From: Serinicoccus chungangensis
Lineage (GTDB): Bacteria; Actinomycetota; Actinomycetes; Actinomycetales; Dermatophilaceae
Length of the DNA stretch: 64,000 nucleotides
Direction: 5' to 3'
NCBI RefSeq assembly: GCF_006337125.1
Contig: NZ_CP040887.1
Coordinates: 124,001 to 188,000, forward strand
The position numbers were made by a program, and so were the translations under genes. Shown piece after piece: positions 16,381 to 24,879 of this stretch. Position 1 is the stretch's first letter; the number at the start of each line of letters is the position of its first letter. Below the pieces are notes generated by a model that searched no databases, was not told where the DNA came from, and worked only from the letters and a program-made list of their open reading frames with translations.

Positions 16381-17673
16381 ATGCGACGTACCACCCTGCT
16401 GGTCGCCCTCACCACCACGACCGCGCTGGCCCTCACGGGATGCGGCCGGGACGACGGCGGAGCGGGTGACGCGGGTGCCCCCCAGACCGGCGAGGCGGTC
16501 TCGACCGACGACCTGTCCGGCGAGCTGGAGGTCTGGGCCATGGGTGCCGAGGGGGAGGCGCTGCCCGACCTGGTCGCCGGCTTCGAGGAGCAGTACCCCG
16601 AGGTGAGCATCAACGTCACCCCCGTCCCGTGGGACTCCGCGCACGACAAGTTCGTCAACTCCATCACCGCCGGCACCACGCCGGACGTGGCGATGATCGG
16701 CACCACCTGGATGGGCGAGTTCGCCGGGATGGACGCCCTCGACCCCACCCCGGGCTCCATCGACACCTCGAAGTTCTTCGAGGGGGCGCAGGGCACCATC
16801 GAGGTGGAGGGCACGTCCTACGGGGTCCCGTGGTACGTCGAGACCCGGATGGTCTACTACCGCACCGACATCGCCTCCGAGGCCGGCTACGACGAGGTGC
16901 CCACCGACCAGGAGGGCTTCAAGGAGATGGCCGCCGCCATGCAGGAGCAGGAGGGGGTCGACTGGGGCATCAGCCTGCAGCCGGGGCAGACCGGCTCGTG
17001 GCAGACGGTCGTCCCCTTCGCCTGGTCCCGCGGTGCGCAGATCGCGACCGAGGACGCCTACACCCTCGACACCCCGGAGACCGTCGCGGCCGTCGACTAC
17101 TTCGGCAGCTTCTTCGACGAGGAGATCTCCGACGCCAACCCGCCGGAGGGCCAGACCGAGGCCACCTTCACCGACGGCAGCGTCCCGATGTTCGTCTCCG
17201 GGCCCTGGATGATGAGCCTGGTCGAGGACTTCGCCGCCGAGGGCGGCGAGGAGGACTTCGGGTCGATGTACGACGTCGCCCCCATCCCCACCGCCGACGG
17301 CGGGGAGTCCAGCTCCTTCATCGGCGGCTCCAACCTCGGGGTCTTCGCCGACACCGAGAACCGTGACGCCGCCTGGGCTCTCGTCGACTGGCTCACCCAG
17401 CCGGAGACCCAGGTGGAGTGGTACGACATGACCAGCGCCCTGCCCTCGGTCCAGGCCGCCTGGGACGACGAGGCGCTGACCGAGGACGAGAAGCTCGCGA
17501 AGTTCGGCGAGCAGCTCACCACCGCGCAGGCACCGCCGTCGTTCCCCACGTGGGAGCAGGTCGCCGCCGCCTTCGACGCCGAGATGGAGAAGGTCGCCAA
17601 GCAGGACCTGTCCGGCGAGGAGGCCGTCCAGACCGCCCAGCAGCAGGCGGAGTCCATCGGCACCGGGCAGTAA
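16381..17673 (+). CDS. Sugar ABC transporter substrate-binding lipoprotein
   Basis: 430-residue extracellular solute-binding protein (family 1, carbohydrate type). It has a lipoprotein signal with lipobox LTGC (Cys at about residue 21) and an acidic Gly-rich linker, followed by the two-lobe fold. ITAGTTPDVAMIGTTWMGEF, YGVPWYVETRMVYYRTD and the terminal region GSNLGVFADTENRDAAW are typical landmarks. It captures an oligosaccharide for the two permeases downstream. Start ATG with AAGGAG upstream, preceded by promoter and LacI-type operator. No ATP-binding subunit is encoded in this operon; such systems usually share an MsiK-type ATPase encoded elsewhere. Confidence 0.95.
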   Translation: MRRTTLLVALTTTTALALTGCGRDDGGAGDAGAPQTGEAVSTDDLSGELEVWAMGAEGEALPDLVAGFEEQYPEVSINVTPVPWDSAHDKFVNSITAGTTPDVAMIGTTWMGEFAGMDALDPTPGSIDTSKFFEGAQGTIEVEGTSYGVPWYVETRMVYYRTDIASEAGYDEVPTDQEGFKEMAAAMQEQEGVDWGISLQPGQTGSWQTVVPFAWSRGAQIATEDAYTLDTPETVAAVDYFGSFFDEEISDANPPEGQTEATFTDGSVPMFVSGPWMMSLVEDFAAEGGEEDFGSMYDVAPIPTADGGESSSFIGGSNLGVFADTENRDAAWALVDWLTQPETQVEWYDMTSALPSVQAAWDDEALTEDEKLAKFGEQLTTAQAPPSFPTWEQVAAAFDAEMEKVAKQDLSGEEAVQTAQQQAESIGTGQ

Positions 17674-17677
17674 GCCC

Positions 17678-18637
17678 GTGGCCGCCGTCACCGGGACGCG
17701 CCGCCGCGGCGCGCCACCCACCCGTGAGGCCGGGAAGGCCCGCTCCTCGCGCCCGCCGGGCGCGTCGCGCGAGGAGCGCGCCGGCTGGCTGCTCACGCTG
17801 CCCTTCCTGCTCCTCTTCGGCGTCTTCACCGCCTGGCCGGTGATCCAGTCCGTCTTCTTCTCGGTCACCGACATCACCAACCGCGACCTGCGGACCCCGT
17901 TCCAGGTGAACTTCGTCGCCTTCGAGCAGTACGCCAAGGCGTTCGGCGACCCGGTCTTCCGGAAGGCCGCCCTCAACACGGCCTACTTCGTGCTCGTCGG
18001 GGTGCCGCTGACGATGACCATCGCGCTGGCCGCGGCGATCGCGCTGAACACCGGGATCACCCGCTTCCGGGCGGTCTACCGGCTGGGGTTCTACACCCCC
18101 GTCATCACCTCGATCGTGGCGGTCGCCGTCGTGTGGCGCTTCCTGCTCAACCCGGACAGCGGCCTGGTCAACACCGTCCTGGCCTGGGTCGGCATCGACG
18201 GGCCCAACTGGCTCGGGTCCACCACCTGGGCCATGCCCTCGCTCATCGCCATGGCGACGTGGCGCAACTTCGGCACCGCGATGATCATCTTCCTGGCCGG
18301 GCTGCAGGCCGTGCCCCAGCAGCTGCACGAGGCGGCGGCGATCGACGGGGCCAACGCGTGGCAGCGCTTCCGCAACGTCACCGTCCCGGTGCTGCGGCCG
18401 ACCATCCTCTTCGTCTCGGTCACCACCGCGATCGGCTACCTGCAGTTCTTCGAGGAGCCCTTCGTCATGACCCAGGGCGGTCCGCTCAACAGCACGATCT
18501 CCGCGTCGATGTACACCTACCAGCAGTTCAGCTTCGGCAACTACGGGTATGCCGCGGCGCTGAGCTACCTCATCTTCCTCGTCATCGCGATCGTCACCGC
18601 GCTGCAGTTCCGCTTCCTCTCCGAGAAGGAGGACTGA
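17678..18637 (+). CDS. Sugar ABC transporter permease (MalF/UgpA type)
   Basis: 319-residue membrane permease with a cytoplasmic N-terminal tail of about 35 residues and six hydrophobic segments. The EAA loop reads EAAAIDGANAWQRFRNVTVP, the ATPase-docking motif of carbohydrate permeases. Starts at GTG 17678, 4 bp after the binding-protein stop, and is followed 3 bp later by the second permease. Together they form the membrane channel of the importer. Confidence 0.94.
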   Translation: MAAVTGTRRRGAPPTREAGKARSSRPPGASREERAGWLLTLPFLLLFGVFTAWPVIQSVFFSVTDITNRDLRTPFQVNFVAFEQYAKAFGDPVFRKAALNTAYFVLVGVPLTMTIALAAAIALNTGITRFRAVYRLGFYTPVITSIVAVAVVWRFLLNPDSGLVNTVLAWVGIDGPNWLGSTTWAMPSLIAMATWRNFGTAMIIFLAGLQAVPQQLHEAAAIDGANAWQRFRNVTVPVLRPTILFVSVTTAIGYLQFFEEPFVMTQGGPLNSTISASMYTYQQFSFGNYGYAAALSYLIFLVIAIVTALQFRFLSEKED

Positions 18638-18640
18638 GCG

Positions 18641-19462
18641 ATGATCGGCACCCGTTCGCGCTGGTGGCTCTACGTGCTGCTCACGGTGGCCCTCGTGCTG
18701 GTCATCACCCCGTTCGCCTGGATGGTCCTCGGGTCGTTCAAGACCAACGCCGAGCTGCGGCAGATCCCCCCGACCTGGTGGCCGCAGAACCCGACGCTGG
18801 ACAACTTCAGCCAGCTCTTCAGCCGGCTGTCCTTCGGGACCTACTTCAGCAACTCCACGATCGTCGCGGTCGTGGTCACGGCGGGCAACCTGCTCTTCTG
18901 CTCGATGGTGGGCTACGCCCTGGCGATGCTGCGCTTCCGCGGCCGGAAGATCATCTTCGCCCTCATCCTGGGCACCCTGATGATCCCCGGTGTCGTCACC
19001 TTCGTGCCGTTGTTCGTCCTCGTGGCCAACCTCGGCCTCGTCGACACCCTCCCGGGGCTGTTCCTGCCCTTCCTCGTGGCGCCGTTCGGGGTCTTCCTCA
19101 TGCGCCAGTTCGTCCTCGGGCTGCCCCGGGACCTCGTGGAGGCCGCGCGGATCGACGGGGCCGGTGAGTTCCGGATCTTCTTCCAGGTCATCCTGCCGCT
19201 GCTGACCCCGGCCCTCGCGACGCTCGGGATCCTCACCTTCCTGGGCAGCTGGAACAACTTCCTGTGGCCCCTCGTGGTGGCCCAGAGCAACGACACCTAC
19301 ACCCTCCCGGTGGCGCTCGCGCTCTACTCCACCGGGCAGAACGAGCAGCAGTACGGCCTGCTCATGGCCGGCGCGACGATCGTCGTCCTGCCCGTGCTCG
19401 TCGTCTTCCTCATCTTCCAGCGGCGGTTCATCCAAGGGATCGCCACGACCGGGATCAAGTGA
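18641..19462 (+). CDS. Sugar ABC transporter permease (MalG/UgpE type)
   Basis: 273-residue permease with six predicted transmembrane segments. The N-terminal FAWMVLGSFKTNAEL motif and the EAA loop VEAARIDGAGEFRIFFQVILP are characteristic of MalG-type subunits. Partner of the preceding permease; only 3 bp separate them. The following glycoamylase-like gene begins 38 bp downstream behind a good AAGGAG site, so the operon continues. Confidence 0.94.
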   Translation: MIGTRSRWWLYVLLTVALVLVITPFAWMVLGSFKTNAELRQIPPTWWPQNPTLDNFSQLFSRLSFGTYFSNSTIVAVVVTAGNLLFCSMVGYALAMLRFRGRKIIFALILGTLMIPGVVTFVPLFVLVANLGLVDTLPGLFLPFLVAPFGVFLMRQFVLGLPRDLVEAARIDGAGEFRIFFQVILPLLTPALATLGILTFLGSWNNFLWPLVVAQSNDTYTLPVALALYSTGQNEQQYGLLMAGATIVVLPVLVVFLIFQRRFIQGIATTGIK

Positions 19463-19500
19463 GTCCCGCGCACCCCTCCACCCCCCACGAAGGAGCACCG

Positions 19501-21057
19501 ATGCACCCGCTCGACGCACGTCATACCTCTCTCTCCCGGCGGGCCGTCCTGGCCGGCGGCCTCGCCGGCGGGGTCGCCCTGGGTGCGCCCTCGGCCGCCG
19601 TCGCCGCCCCCGGCGGGCCCCGGCGCCCCGGACCCGCGCCGGAGGGCACCGACGCCGCCACCCTGATGCGGTGGACGAAGGACACCTGGGCCTCGATGGT
19701 GGCGATGACCCCGGAGCAGACGGGTCTGGTGTCCGACAACATCACCGGCGACCTGTCCACCCCGGGCGTCTACACCTCGCCGACCAACATCGGCGGCTAC
19801 CTCTGGTCGGCAGTCGTCGCGCGCGACCTCGGCCTCATCACCCCCGGTGAGGCGACGCGCAGGATCCGGCGCACCCTGCGCACCCTGCAGGGGATGGAGC
19901 ACCACGAGGCCAGCGGGATGTACTTCAACTGGTACGACCCGCGGGACGGCTCGGTCATCTACTCCTGGCCCGAGAGCGGCGACCCGGTCGTGCCGTTCGT
20001 CTCCAGCATCGACGCCTCCTGGCTGGGGGCCGCGCTGCTCGTCGTCCGCAACGCCGACCGGGCGAACGCCCGGCTCGCCGGTCAGCTCTTCGACCGGATG
20101 CGCTTCGACGTCTTCGCCGACCCGACCTTCAGCAAGCCCTACCTCAACTACGGCGGCTTCTACCTCGAGGAGCCGACCCGGCTCGACGCCCCGCCGCGGA
20201 CCGAGGCCCGCGACCTCATCGACGCCGGCACGCCGGTCTGGTACACCGCCGACCACCACTACGACACCATCGTGTCCGAGACCCGGATCACCACCTACCT
20301 GGGCATCATGAAGGGGCAGGTCCCGCCGGAGGCCTACTTCCAGGCGTGGCGGACCTTCCCGCCGGAGTGGACCTGGCCGGAGATGCCGCCGGTCGGCCGG
20401 TGGGAGACCTACCTCGGGGTCGACGTCTTCGAGGGCGCCCACGACTACCTCGGGCACCGCACGGTCCCCGGCTGGGGCGGCTCGATGTTCGAGGAGCTCA
20501 TGCCCAACATCTTCGTGCCCGAGGAGACCTGGGCGCCGGACTCCTGGGGCCGCAACCACCCCAACCACGTCGCGGTGCAGGCCGCGCACGGGCTGGCGGA
20601 GTACGGCTACTGGGGCTTCTCGCCCGCCAGCCACCCGGCGGGCGGCTACGCGGAGTGGGGCGTCGACGCCCTGGGCCTCAACCCGGAGGGCTACTTCTCC
20701 GACGTCGAGCGCACCGACCGCGTGCACGGGCAGCCCGAGCCGGACTACGGCCAGGGCGTCGTCACCCCGCACGCGGCCTTCCTGGCGATGATGCACGCCC
20801 CGGCCGAGTCCTACGACAACCTCGCGGCGATCGAGGCCGACTTCGCCTCCTACGGGCCGGGCGGCTTCTACGACGCGGTCAACACCAGCTCGGGCCAGGT
20901 CGCCACCCGCTACCTCTCGCTGGACCAGGCGATGATCCTCGGGGCGCTCGGCAACGTCCTCGGCGACGGCCTGCTGCAGCGCTACTTCAGCACCGGCGCC
21001 GCCGAGCGCACGCTGCGCCCGGTGCTCGCGATGGAGGAGTTCGGTGCGAGCGCATGA
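19501..21057 (+). CDS. Tat-exported glycoamylase-like (PF10091) glucan hydrolase
   Basis: 518-residue protein with a twin-arginine-type signal (SRRAVLAGGLAGGVALG, residues about 13-40) and an Ala-Pro-rich linker. The mature part matches the glycoamylase-like/GH144-type family: early landmarks YTSPTNIGGYLWSAVVARDLGLI (given as words TSPTNIG and VARDLGL), then MEHHEASGMYFNWYDP, VSSIDASWLG, GGSMFEELMPNIFVPE and GGYAEWGVDALGLNPEGY. Characterised GH144 enzymes cut beta-1,2-glucan; other PF10091 members are uncharacterised. It overlaps the GH3 gene by 4 bp (ATGA), so secreted cleavage and later trimming are coupled in one operon. Confidence 0.82.
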   Translation: MHPLDARHTSLSRRAVLAGGLAGGVALGAPSAAVAAPGGPRRPGPAPEGTDAATLMRWTKDTWASMVAMTPEQTGLVSDNITGDLSTPGVYTSPTNIGGYLWSAVVARDLGLITPGEATRRIRRTLRTLQGMEHHEASGMYFNWYDPRDGSVIYSWPESGDPVVPFVSSIDASWLGAALLVVRNADRANARLAGQLFDRMRFDVFADPTFSKPYLNYGGFYLEEPTRLDAPPRTEARDLIDAGTPVWYTADHHYDTIVSETRITTYLGIMKGQVPPEAYFQAWRTFPPEWTWPEMPPVGRWETYLGVDVFEGAHDYLGHRTVPGWGGSMFEELMPNIFVPEETWAPDSWGRNHPNHVAVQAAHGLAEYGYWGFSPASHPAGGYAEWGVDALGLNPEGYFSDVERTDRVHGQPEPDYGQGVVTPHAAFLAMMHAPAESYDNLAAIEADFASYGPGGFYDAVNTSSGQVATRYLSLDQAMILGALGNVLGDGLLQRYFSTGAAERTLRPVLAMEEFGASA

Positions 21058-22892
21058 GTGACCAGGGCTTCCGCACCGGACCGGAGGGCGTGCGCTACCG
21101 CGACCTCAACCACAACGGCGTCATGGACCCCTTCGAGGACCCGCGCCTCTCGGACGCCGAGCGGGTCGACGACCTGCTCGGGAGGCTGAGCCTGGACGAG
21201 AAGATCGGGCTGCTCTTCCACACGGTCATCGAGACCGGGCCGGGTGGCGCCGTCCTCGACGGGCCGGGGGCGATCAGCAAGACCGGCACCCGGCACGTCG
21301 TCGTCGACAAGGGCGTCAACCACTTCAACGTGCACCAGCTCGGCCCGGCCCACGAGGCGGCCCGCTGGCACAACGCGGTGCAGCGCCTGGCGCAGGAGAC
21401 GCCGCACGGCATACCGGTCACCATCTCGACCGACCCCCGGCACGGCTTCAGCGAGAACGCCGGCGCCAGCTTCTCGGCCGGCGCGTTCTCCCAGTGGCCG
21501 GAGCCCCTGGGCGTCGCCGCGCTGCGGGACGTCGAGGTGTGCCGGGAGTATGCCGAGGCCGTCCGCTCCGAGTACGTCGCGGTCGGCATCCGGGCCGCTC
21601 TCCACCCGACGCTGGACCTCGCCACCGAGCCCCGGTGGGCACGGCAGCTGCACACCTTCGGGCAGGACCCGCAGGTGGTGACCGAGCTGGGCCTCGCGTT
21701 CCTCGAGGGGCTGCAGCGCGGCGAGCTCGGACCGGGCAGCGTCGCCTGCACGGCCAAGCACTTCCCCGGCGGCGGGCCGCAGGCCGACGGGGAGGACGCG
21801 CACTTCCCCTACGGCCGGGAGCAGGTCTACGGCGGCGGGCACTTCGCCGACCACCTGGCGCCCTTCCTGCCGGCGATCGAGGCCGGCGTGGCGGCGATGA
21901 TGCCCTACTACGGCATGCCCGTCGACCTGCAGCTGGACGGCGAGGCCGTGCCGGAGGTGGGCTTCGGCTTCAACCGACGGATCGTCACCGGGCTGCTGCG
22001 GGACGAGCTCGGCTACGACGGCGTCGTGCTGACCGACTGGGAGCTGGTCAACGACAACCACGTCGGCGACCAGGTGCTGCCCGCCCGCGCGTGGGGCGTC
22101 GAGCACCTCGACGCGGCGGGCCGGATGGAGCTGCTCCTGGAGGCCGGCTGCGACCAGTTCGGCGGTGAGGAGTGCGTCGAGGTGCTCGCCGGTCTCGTGG
22201 CCGACGGCCGGGTCGGCGAGGAGCGGATCGACGTCTCGGCCCGGCGGCTGCTGCTCGTCAAGATGCAGCTCGGCCTGTTCGACGACCCCTATGTCGACGA
22301 GGGCCTGGCCGACGAACGGGTCGGCACCCCCGCGGTGGTCGAGGCGGGCCTGGCGGCCCAGGCTGCGTCGGTCACCGTGCTCGCCGACGAGGACGGGCTG
22401 CTGCCGTTGACCGGCACCGACCGTGCCGTCTACGTCGAGGGCATCTCGGCGCAGGACGCCGCCGCGCTGGGGCGCGTCGTCGAGCGTCCCGAGGAGGCCG
22501 ACCTGGCCGTGATCCGGCTGGCCGCCCCGCACGAGCCCCGCTCCGACCTCTTCCTCGAGGCGTGGTTCCACCAGGGCTCGCTGGAGTTCCCGCCGGGGCT
22601 GCCGGTGCGGCTGCGCCGCATCCGCGAGCACTGCCCGGTCGTCGTCGACGTGACCCTGGACCGGCCCGCGGTCCTCGGGCCGGTGATGGACGCGGTGGAC
22701 GCGGTGGTGGGCAGCTACGGGAGCGGCGGACCCGCGCTGGTCCGCGCCCTGCAGGGCGAGGCCCGGGGCCGGCTGCCCTTCGACCTGCCGCGCTCCATGG
22801 AGCAGGTGCGCGCCCACCACCCCGACCAGCCGGGGCTGGGCGACCCGCTGCTGCCCTGCGGGCACGGCATACGCCTCGGTGCGCGGGTGTGA
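21054..22892 (+). CDS. Glycoside hydrolase family 3 beta-glycosidase
   Basis: 612-residue GH3 enzyme. It opens with an unusual short calcium-loop-like stretch (RDLNHNGVMDPFEDPRL, residues 16-32) and continues with the (beta/alpha)8 domain: TDPRHGFSEN, ACTAKHFPGGG (Lys/His at about 235-236) and the nucleophile Asp at about 328 in GVVLTDWEL. A sandwich domain follows. No signal peptide, so it probably removes non-reducing glucose units from imported oligosaccharides. Start ATG overlaps the previous stop. A perfect 18-bp hairpin 74 bp downstream ends the operon. Exact linkage specificity is not readable from sequence. Confidence 0.92.
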   Translation: MSDQGFRTGPEGVRYRDLNHNGVMDPFEDPRLSDAERVDDLLGRLSLDEKIGLLFHTVIETGPGGAVLDGPGAISKTGTRHVVVDKGVNHFNVHQLGPAHEAARWHNAVQRLAQETPHGIPVTISTDPRHGFSENAGASFSAGAFSQWPEPLGVAALRDVEVCREYAEAVRSEYVAVGIRAALHPTLDLATEPRWARQLHTFGQDPQVVTELGLAFLEGLQRGELGPGSVACTAKHFPGGGPQADGEDAHFPYGREQVYGGGHFADHLAPFLPAIEAGVAAMMPYYGMPVDLQLDGEAVPEVGFGFNRRIVTGLLRDELGYDGVVLTDWELVNDNHVGDQVLPARAWGVEHLDAAGRMELLLEAGCDQFGGEECVEVLAGLVADGRVGEERIDVSARRLLLVKMQLGLFDDPYVDEGLADERVGTPAVVEAGLAAQAASVTVLADEDGLLPLTGTDRAVYVEGISAQDAAALGRVVERPEEADLAVIRLAAPHEPRSDLFLEAWFHQGSLEFPPGLPVRLRRIREHCPVVVDVTLDRPAVLGPVMDAVDAVVGSYGSGGPALVRALQGEARGRLPFDLPRSMEQVRAHHPDQPGLGDPLLPCGHGIRLGARV

Positions 22893-22965
22893 GCTCTCTC
22901 CACCCCTGAGGACGCCGGCGCGCCGCCTGCCGCGCGCCGTCCCACGGGCCACCCAGACGGAGGGG

Positions 22966-23007
22966 CGTGGTGGCTGCGGGTCGCGACGACGACCCGCAGC
23001 CACCACG
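22966..23007 (+). terminator. Terminator hairpin after the carbohydrate operon
   Basis: CGTGGTGGCTGCGGGTCG (22966-22983) and its exact reverse complement (22990-23007) form an 18-bp perfect stem with a 6-nt loop. It lies 74 bp after the GH3 stop and probably also stops transcription from the converging flavoprotein gene. Confidence 0.8.
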
Positions 23008-23044
23008 GGTGGCGGGCCGTGCGCCGGCGGTGGCCCCGATGCCC

Positions 23045-23215
23045 GAGGAGCTCGCCCGTCATCGGCAGCACGCCGGCGGGCATGCCGTCATCGGCATCCC
23101 AGGTGGGCATGCCGTCGTCGGCTGCACCTCGGTGGGCGTGCCGTCGTCGGCAGCGCCCCCGGGTGGGCATGCCGTCGTCGGGCAGCACCCTTGGTGGGCA
23201 TCCCGTCGGTCACAG
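23045..23215. repeat. Degenerate 29-31 bp tandem repeats
   Basis: A unit close to GTGGGCATGCCGTCGTCGGC followed by a variable AGCACC-type tail recurs at 23103, 23132, 23163 and 23194 (spacings 29, 31 and 31 bp), with weaker copies from about 23045 and 23074. Copies differ from each other, so the array is old or slipping. It lies in the 480-bp gap between the converging GH3 and flavoprotein genes. Confidence 0.75.
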
Positions 23216-23372
23216 CAGCCACACCGACACCTGCGTGCGGGGATGTCGACACACGCGCGGGATATATCCCGGGGGTGCGTGCACGTCCCCGCACGGTGGG
23301 GCCACGGGGGCGCGGGAGACGCGTGTGGCGACCGCGCCCGGCACCCGACCGCTCCGGTCGGCCGAGCCCTCC
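23216..23372. other. Non-coding tail of the 22893-23372 gap
   Basis: I see no gene here. The segment has an AT island GATATATCCC (23271-23280) unusual for this genome. Several short frames cross it on both strands but none has a start context or protein-like composition. Confidence 0.35.
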
Positions 23373-24617
23373 TCAGGCGGCGCGACGCTGGAGGTAGCCC
23401 TCGGCGGCGCGTCGCCCGGACACCATGGCGCCCTGGATCGATCCGGTGTCCAGGTGGTCACCCGCCATGATGAGCCCCGGCTCGACCTCGAGCGCCTCCC
23501 GCACGTGCAGGGGGGCCGGCTGGGCGGGCAGCGCGTAGCGGATGTCGTCACGGCGCAGCAGCTGCCAACCGTCGGTCGGCACGCCGTAGATGCCGGCGAG
23601 CTGGGCCGCGACCTCCGCATCGGTGACCGGCTCCTGCCCGGGGCGCAGCAGGCTGCTGGCCTCGACCAGGTGCCGCCCGGGCGGGGCGTAGGACGGGGCG
23701 GCGTTGCTGAGCACCGCCGTGTTGATGACCGGGCCGGGCGCGGTCCGCTGGTCGATGACCAGCAGCGCCAGGTCGGTCGGTGCCTCGTCGACGGCGTACC
23801 AGTGCGTGGTGATCCCCTTGCCCGGGGACGTGGTCCGGTCGGTGAGGGCCGCCGCGGCCTCCGCCCCGGTGGCCACCACCACGAGGTCGGCGGTGATCTG
23901 CTCGCCCCCGGCCGTCTCCACCCGTCCGGGACCGACCGAGACCACCTCGGTGCCCAGCTCCACCGGGGTGTACAGCCCGGCCGCCAGCTGCTCGGGCAGT
24001 GCCTGCATGCCGCGCTCGGGCAGCCCCGGCTTCCCCCGGGCGAACATGCGCGTGAGCATGTGGACGAAGGCGGTCGAGGTGCTGCCGTCGTCCTCCAGGA
24101 CGACGCCGGAGAGGAAGGTGTCGACCACCCGGCGCAGCGGCCCCTGCAGGCCCGCCCGGTCCATCGACTCCCGGCGGGTGACGTCCTCCCGGTCGTTGCG
24201 CAGGGCCCAGTCCACGCCGAGAGCGGGCGCGGCCCAGCGGGCGAGGGCACCCAGGGCGGCGGGGTGCAGCTTGCCCGAGCGCATGGTCTGCCCGATGAGC
24301 TGGGGCTCGCGGCGCGGGTCGGCCATGACCAGCAGCGACTCGGACCGCTCGCTGCGGATGGCCAGCCCGGCCCGGAACGGCTGCAGGTCCAGGGCGTCGA
24401 GGTCGACGTGGGGCCGCAGCGCCGGGTAGGCCGGGTTGAGCAGCTGGAACCCCCGGTCGAGCAGGAAGCCGTCGACCTCGTCGGTGCGGATGCGCCCCCC
24501 GACGGCGTCACCCGCCTCGAGCACGCGCACGCCCACCCCCTCGGCCTGCAGCGTGCGGGCACACGTCAGCCCGGCGAGTCCGGCTCCGACGACGACGACT
24601 TCGACAGATGAGGACAT
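23373..24617 (-). CDS. FAD-dependent amine oxidase / phytoene-desaturase-like oxidoreductase
   Basis: 414-residue flavoprotein. The dinucleotide-binding VVVVGAGLAGLTCARTL, the second Gly-rich site EAGDAVGGRIRTDE and the C-terminal FAD-contacting AGDHLDTGSIQGAMVSGRRAAE are typical of the NAD_binding_8/amine oxidase group. No signal peptide. Single gene, converging on the GH3 operon and divergent from the glycosyltransferase operon. TATCGT lies 6 nt before its ATG with no ribosome-binding site, so it is probably leaderless. Substrate unknown; protoporphyrinogen oxidase-like and carotenoid enzymes share this fold, but no related pathway genes flank it. Confidence 0.88.
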   Translation of the reverse strand: MSSSVEVVVVGAGLAGLTCARTLQAEGVGVRVLEAGDAVGGRIRTDEVDGFLLDRGFQLLNPAYPALRPHVDLDALDLQPFRAGLAIRSERSESLLVMADPRREPQLIGQTMRSGKLHPAALGALARWAAPALGVDWALRNDREDVTRRESMDRAGLQGPLRRVVDTFLSGVVLEDDGSTSTAFVHMLTRMFARGKPGLPERGMQALPEQLAAGLYTPVELGTEVVSVGPGRVETAGGEQITADLVVVATGAEAAAALTDRTTSPGKGITTHWYAVDEAPTDLALLVIDQRTAPGPVINTAVLSNAAPSYAPPGRHLVEASSLLRPGQEPVTDAEVAAQLAGIYGVPTDGWQLLRRDDIRYALPAQPAPLHVREALEVEPGLIMAGDHLDTGSIQGAMVSGRRAAEGYLQRRAA

Positions 24618-24623
24618 GCCCTC

Positions 24624-24629
24624 ACGATA
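24624..24629 (-). promoter_or_regulatory. -10 box (TATCGT) of leaderless flavoprotein promoter
   Basis: On the minus strand TATCGT is followed by GAGGGC (6 nt) and the ATG at 24617. Same TANNNT-to-ATG spacing as at other promoter-proximal genes in this window. Confidence 0.5.
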
Positions 24630-24879
24630 GGACCGCGCAGGTCGCACGTCATGTCGTGGTGGGGGCCGGCCCGATGTCGTGGTGGGACCCCGCCCCGGCC
24701 GCCCCCGGCCGCCCCCGCTCCGCCCACGTCGACACCCACCCCCACGGGGGAGGTGCCGGTCCAGACGGCGCGGAGCGATGTCTCGTCCTATTGTCCAGAC
24801 TGACGTTCGATGGTCGAGCATGCCGGCGCAGGCGCATGCCCACGTCACGTCGCCCACACGAAGAACTGGAGGTTCCGCT

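Noticed and set aside
23045-23215. Possible CRISPR array
   Set aside because: The repeats are degenerate, contiguous and without unique spacers, and no cas gene is near.
24640-24760. Repeated ATGTCGTGGTGGG words before the glycan operon
   Set aside because: Only two short copies 22 bp apart in GC-rich DNA; too little to call an element.
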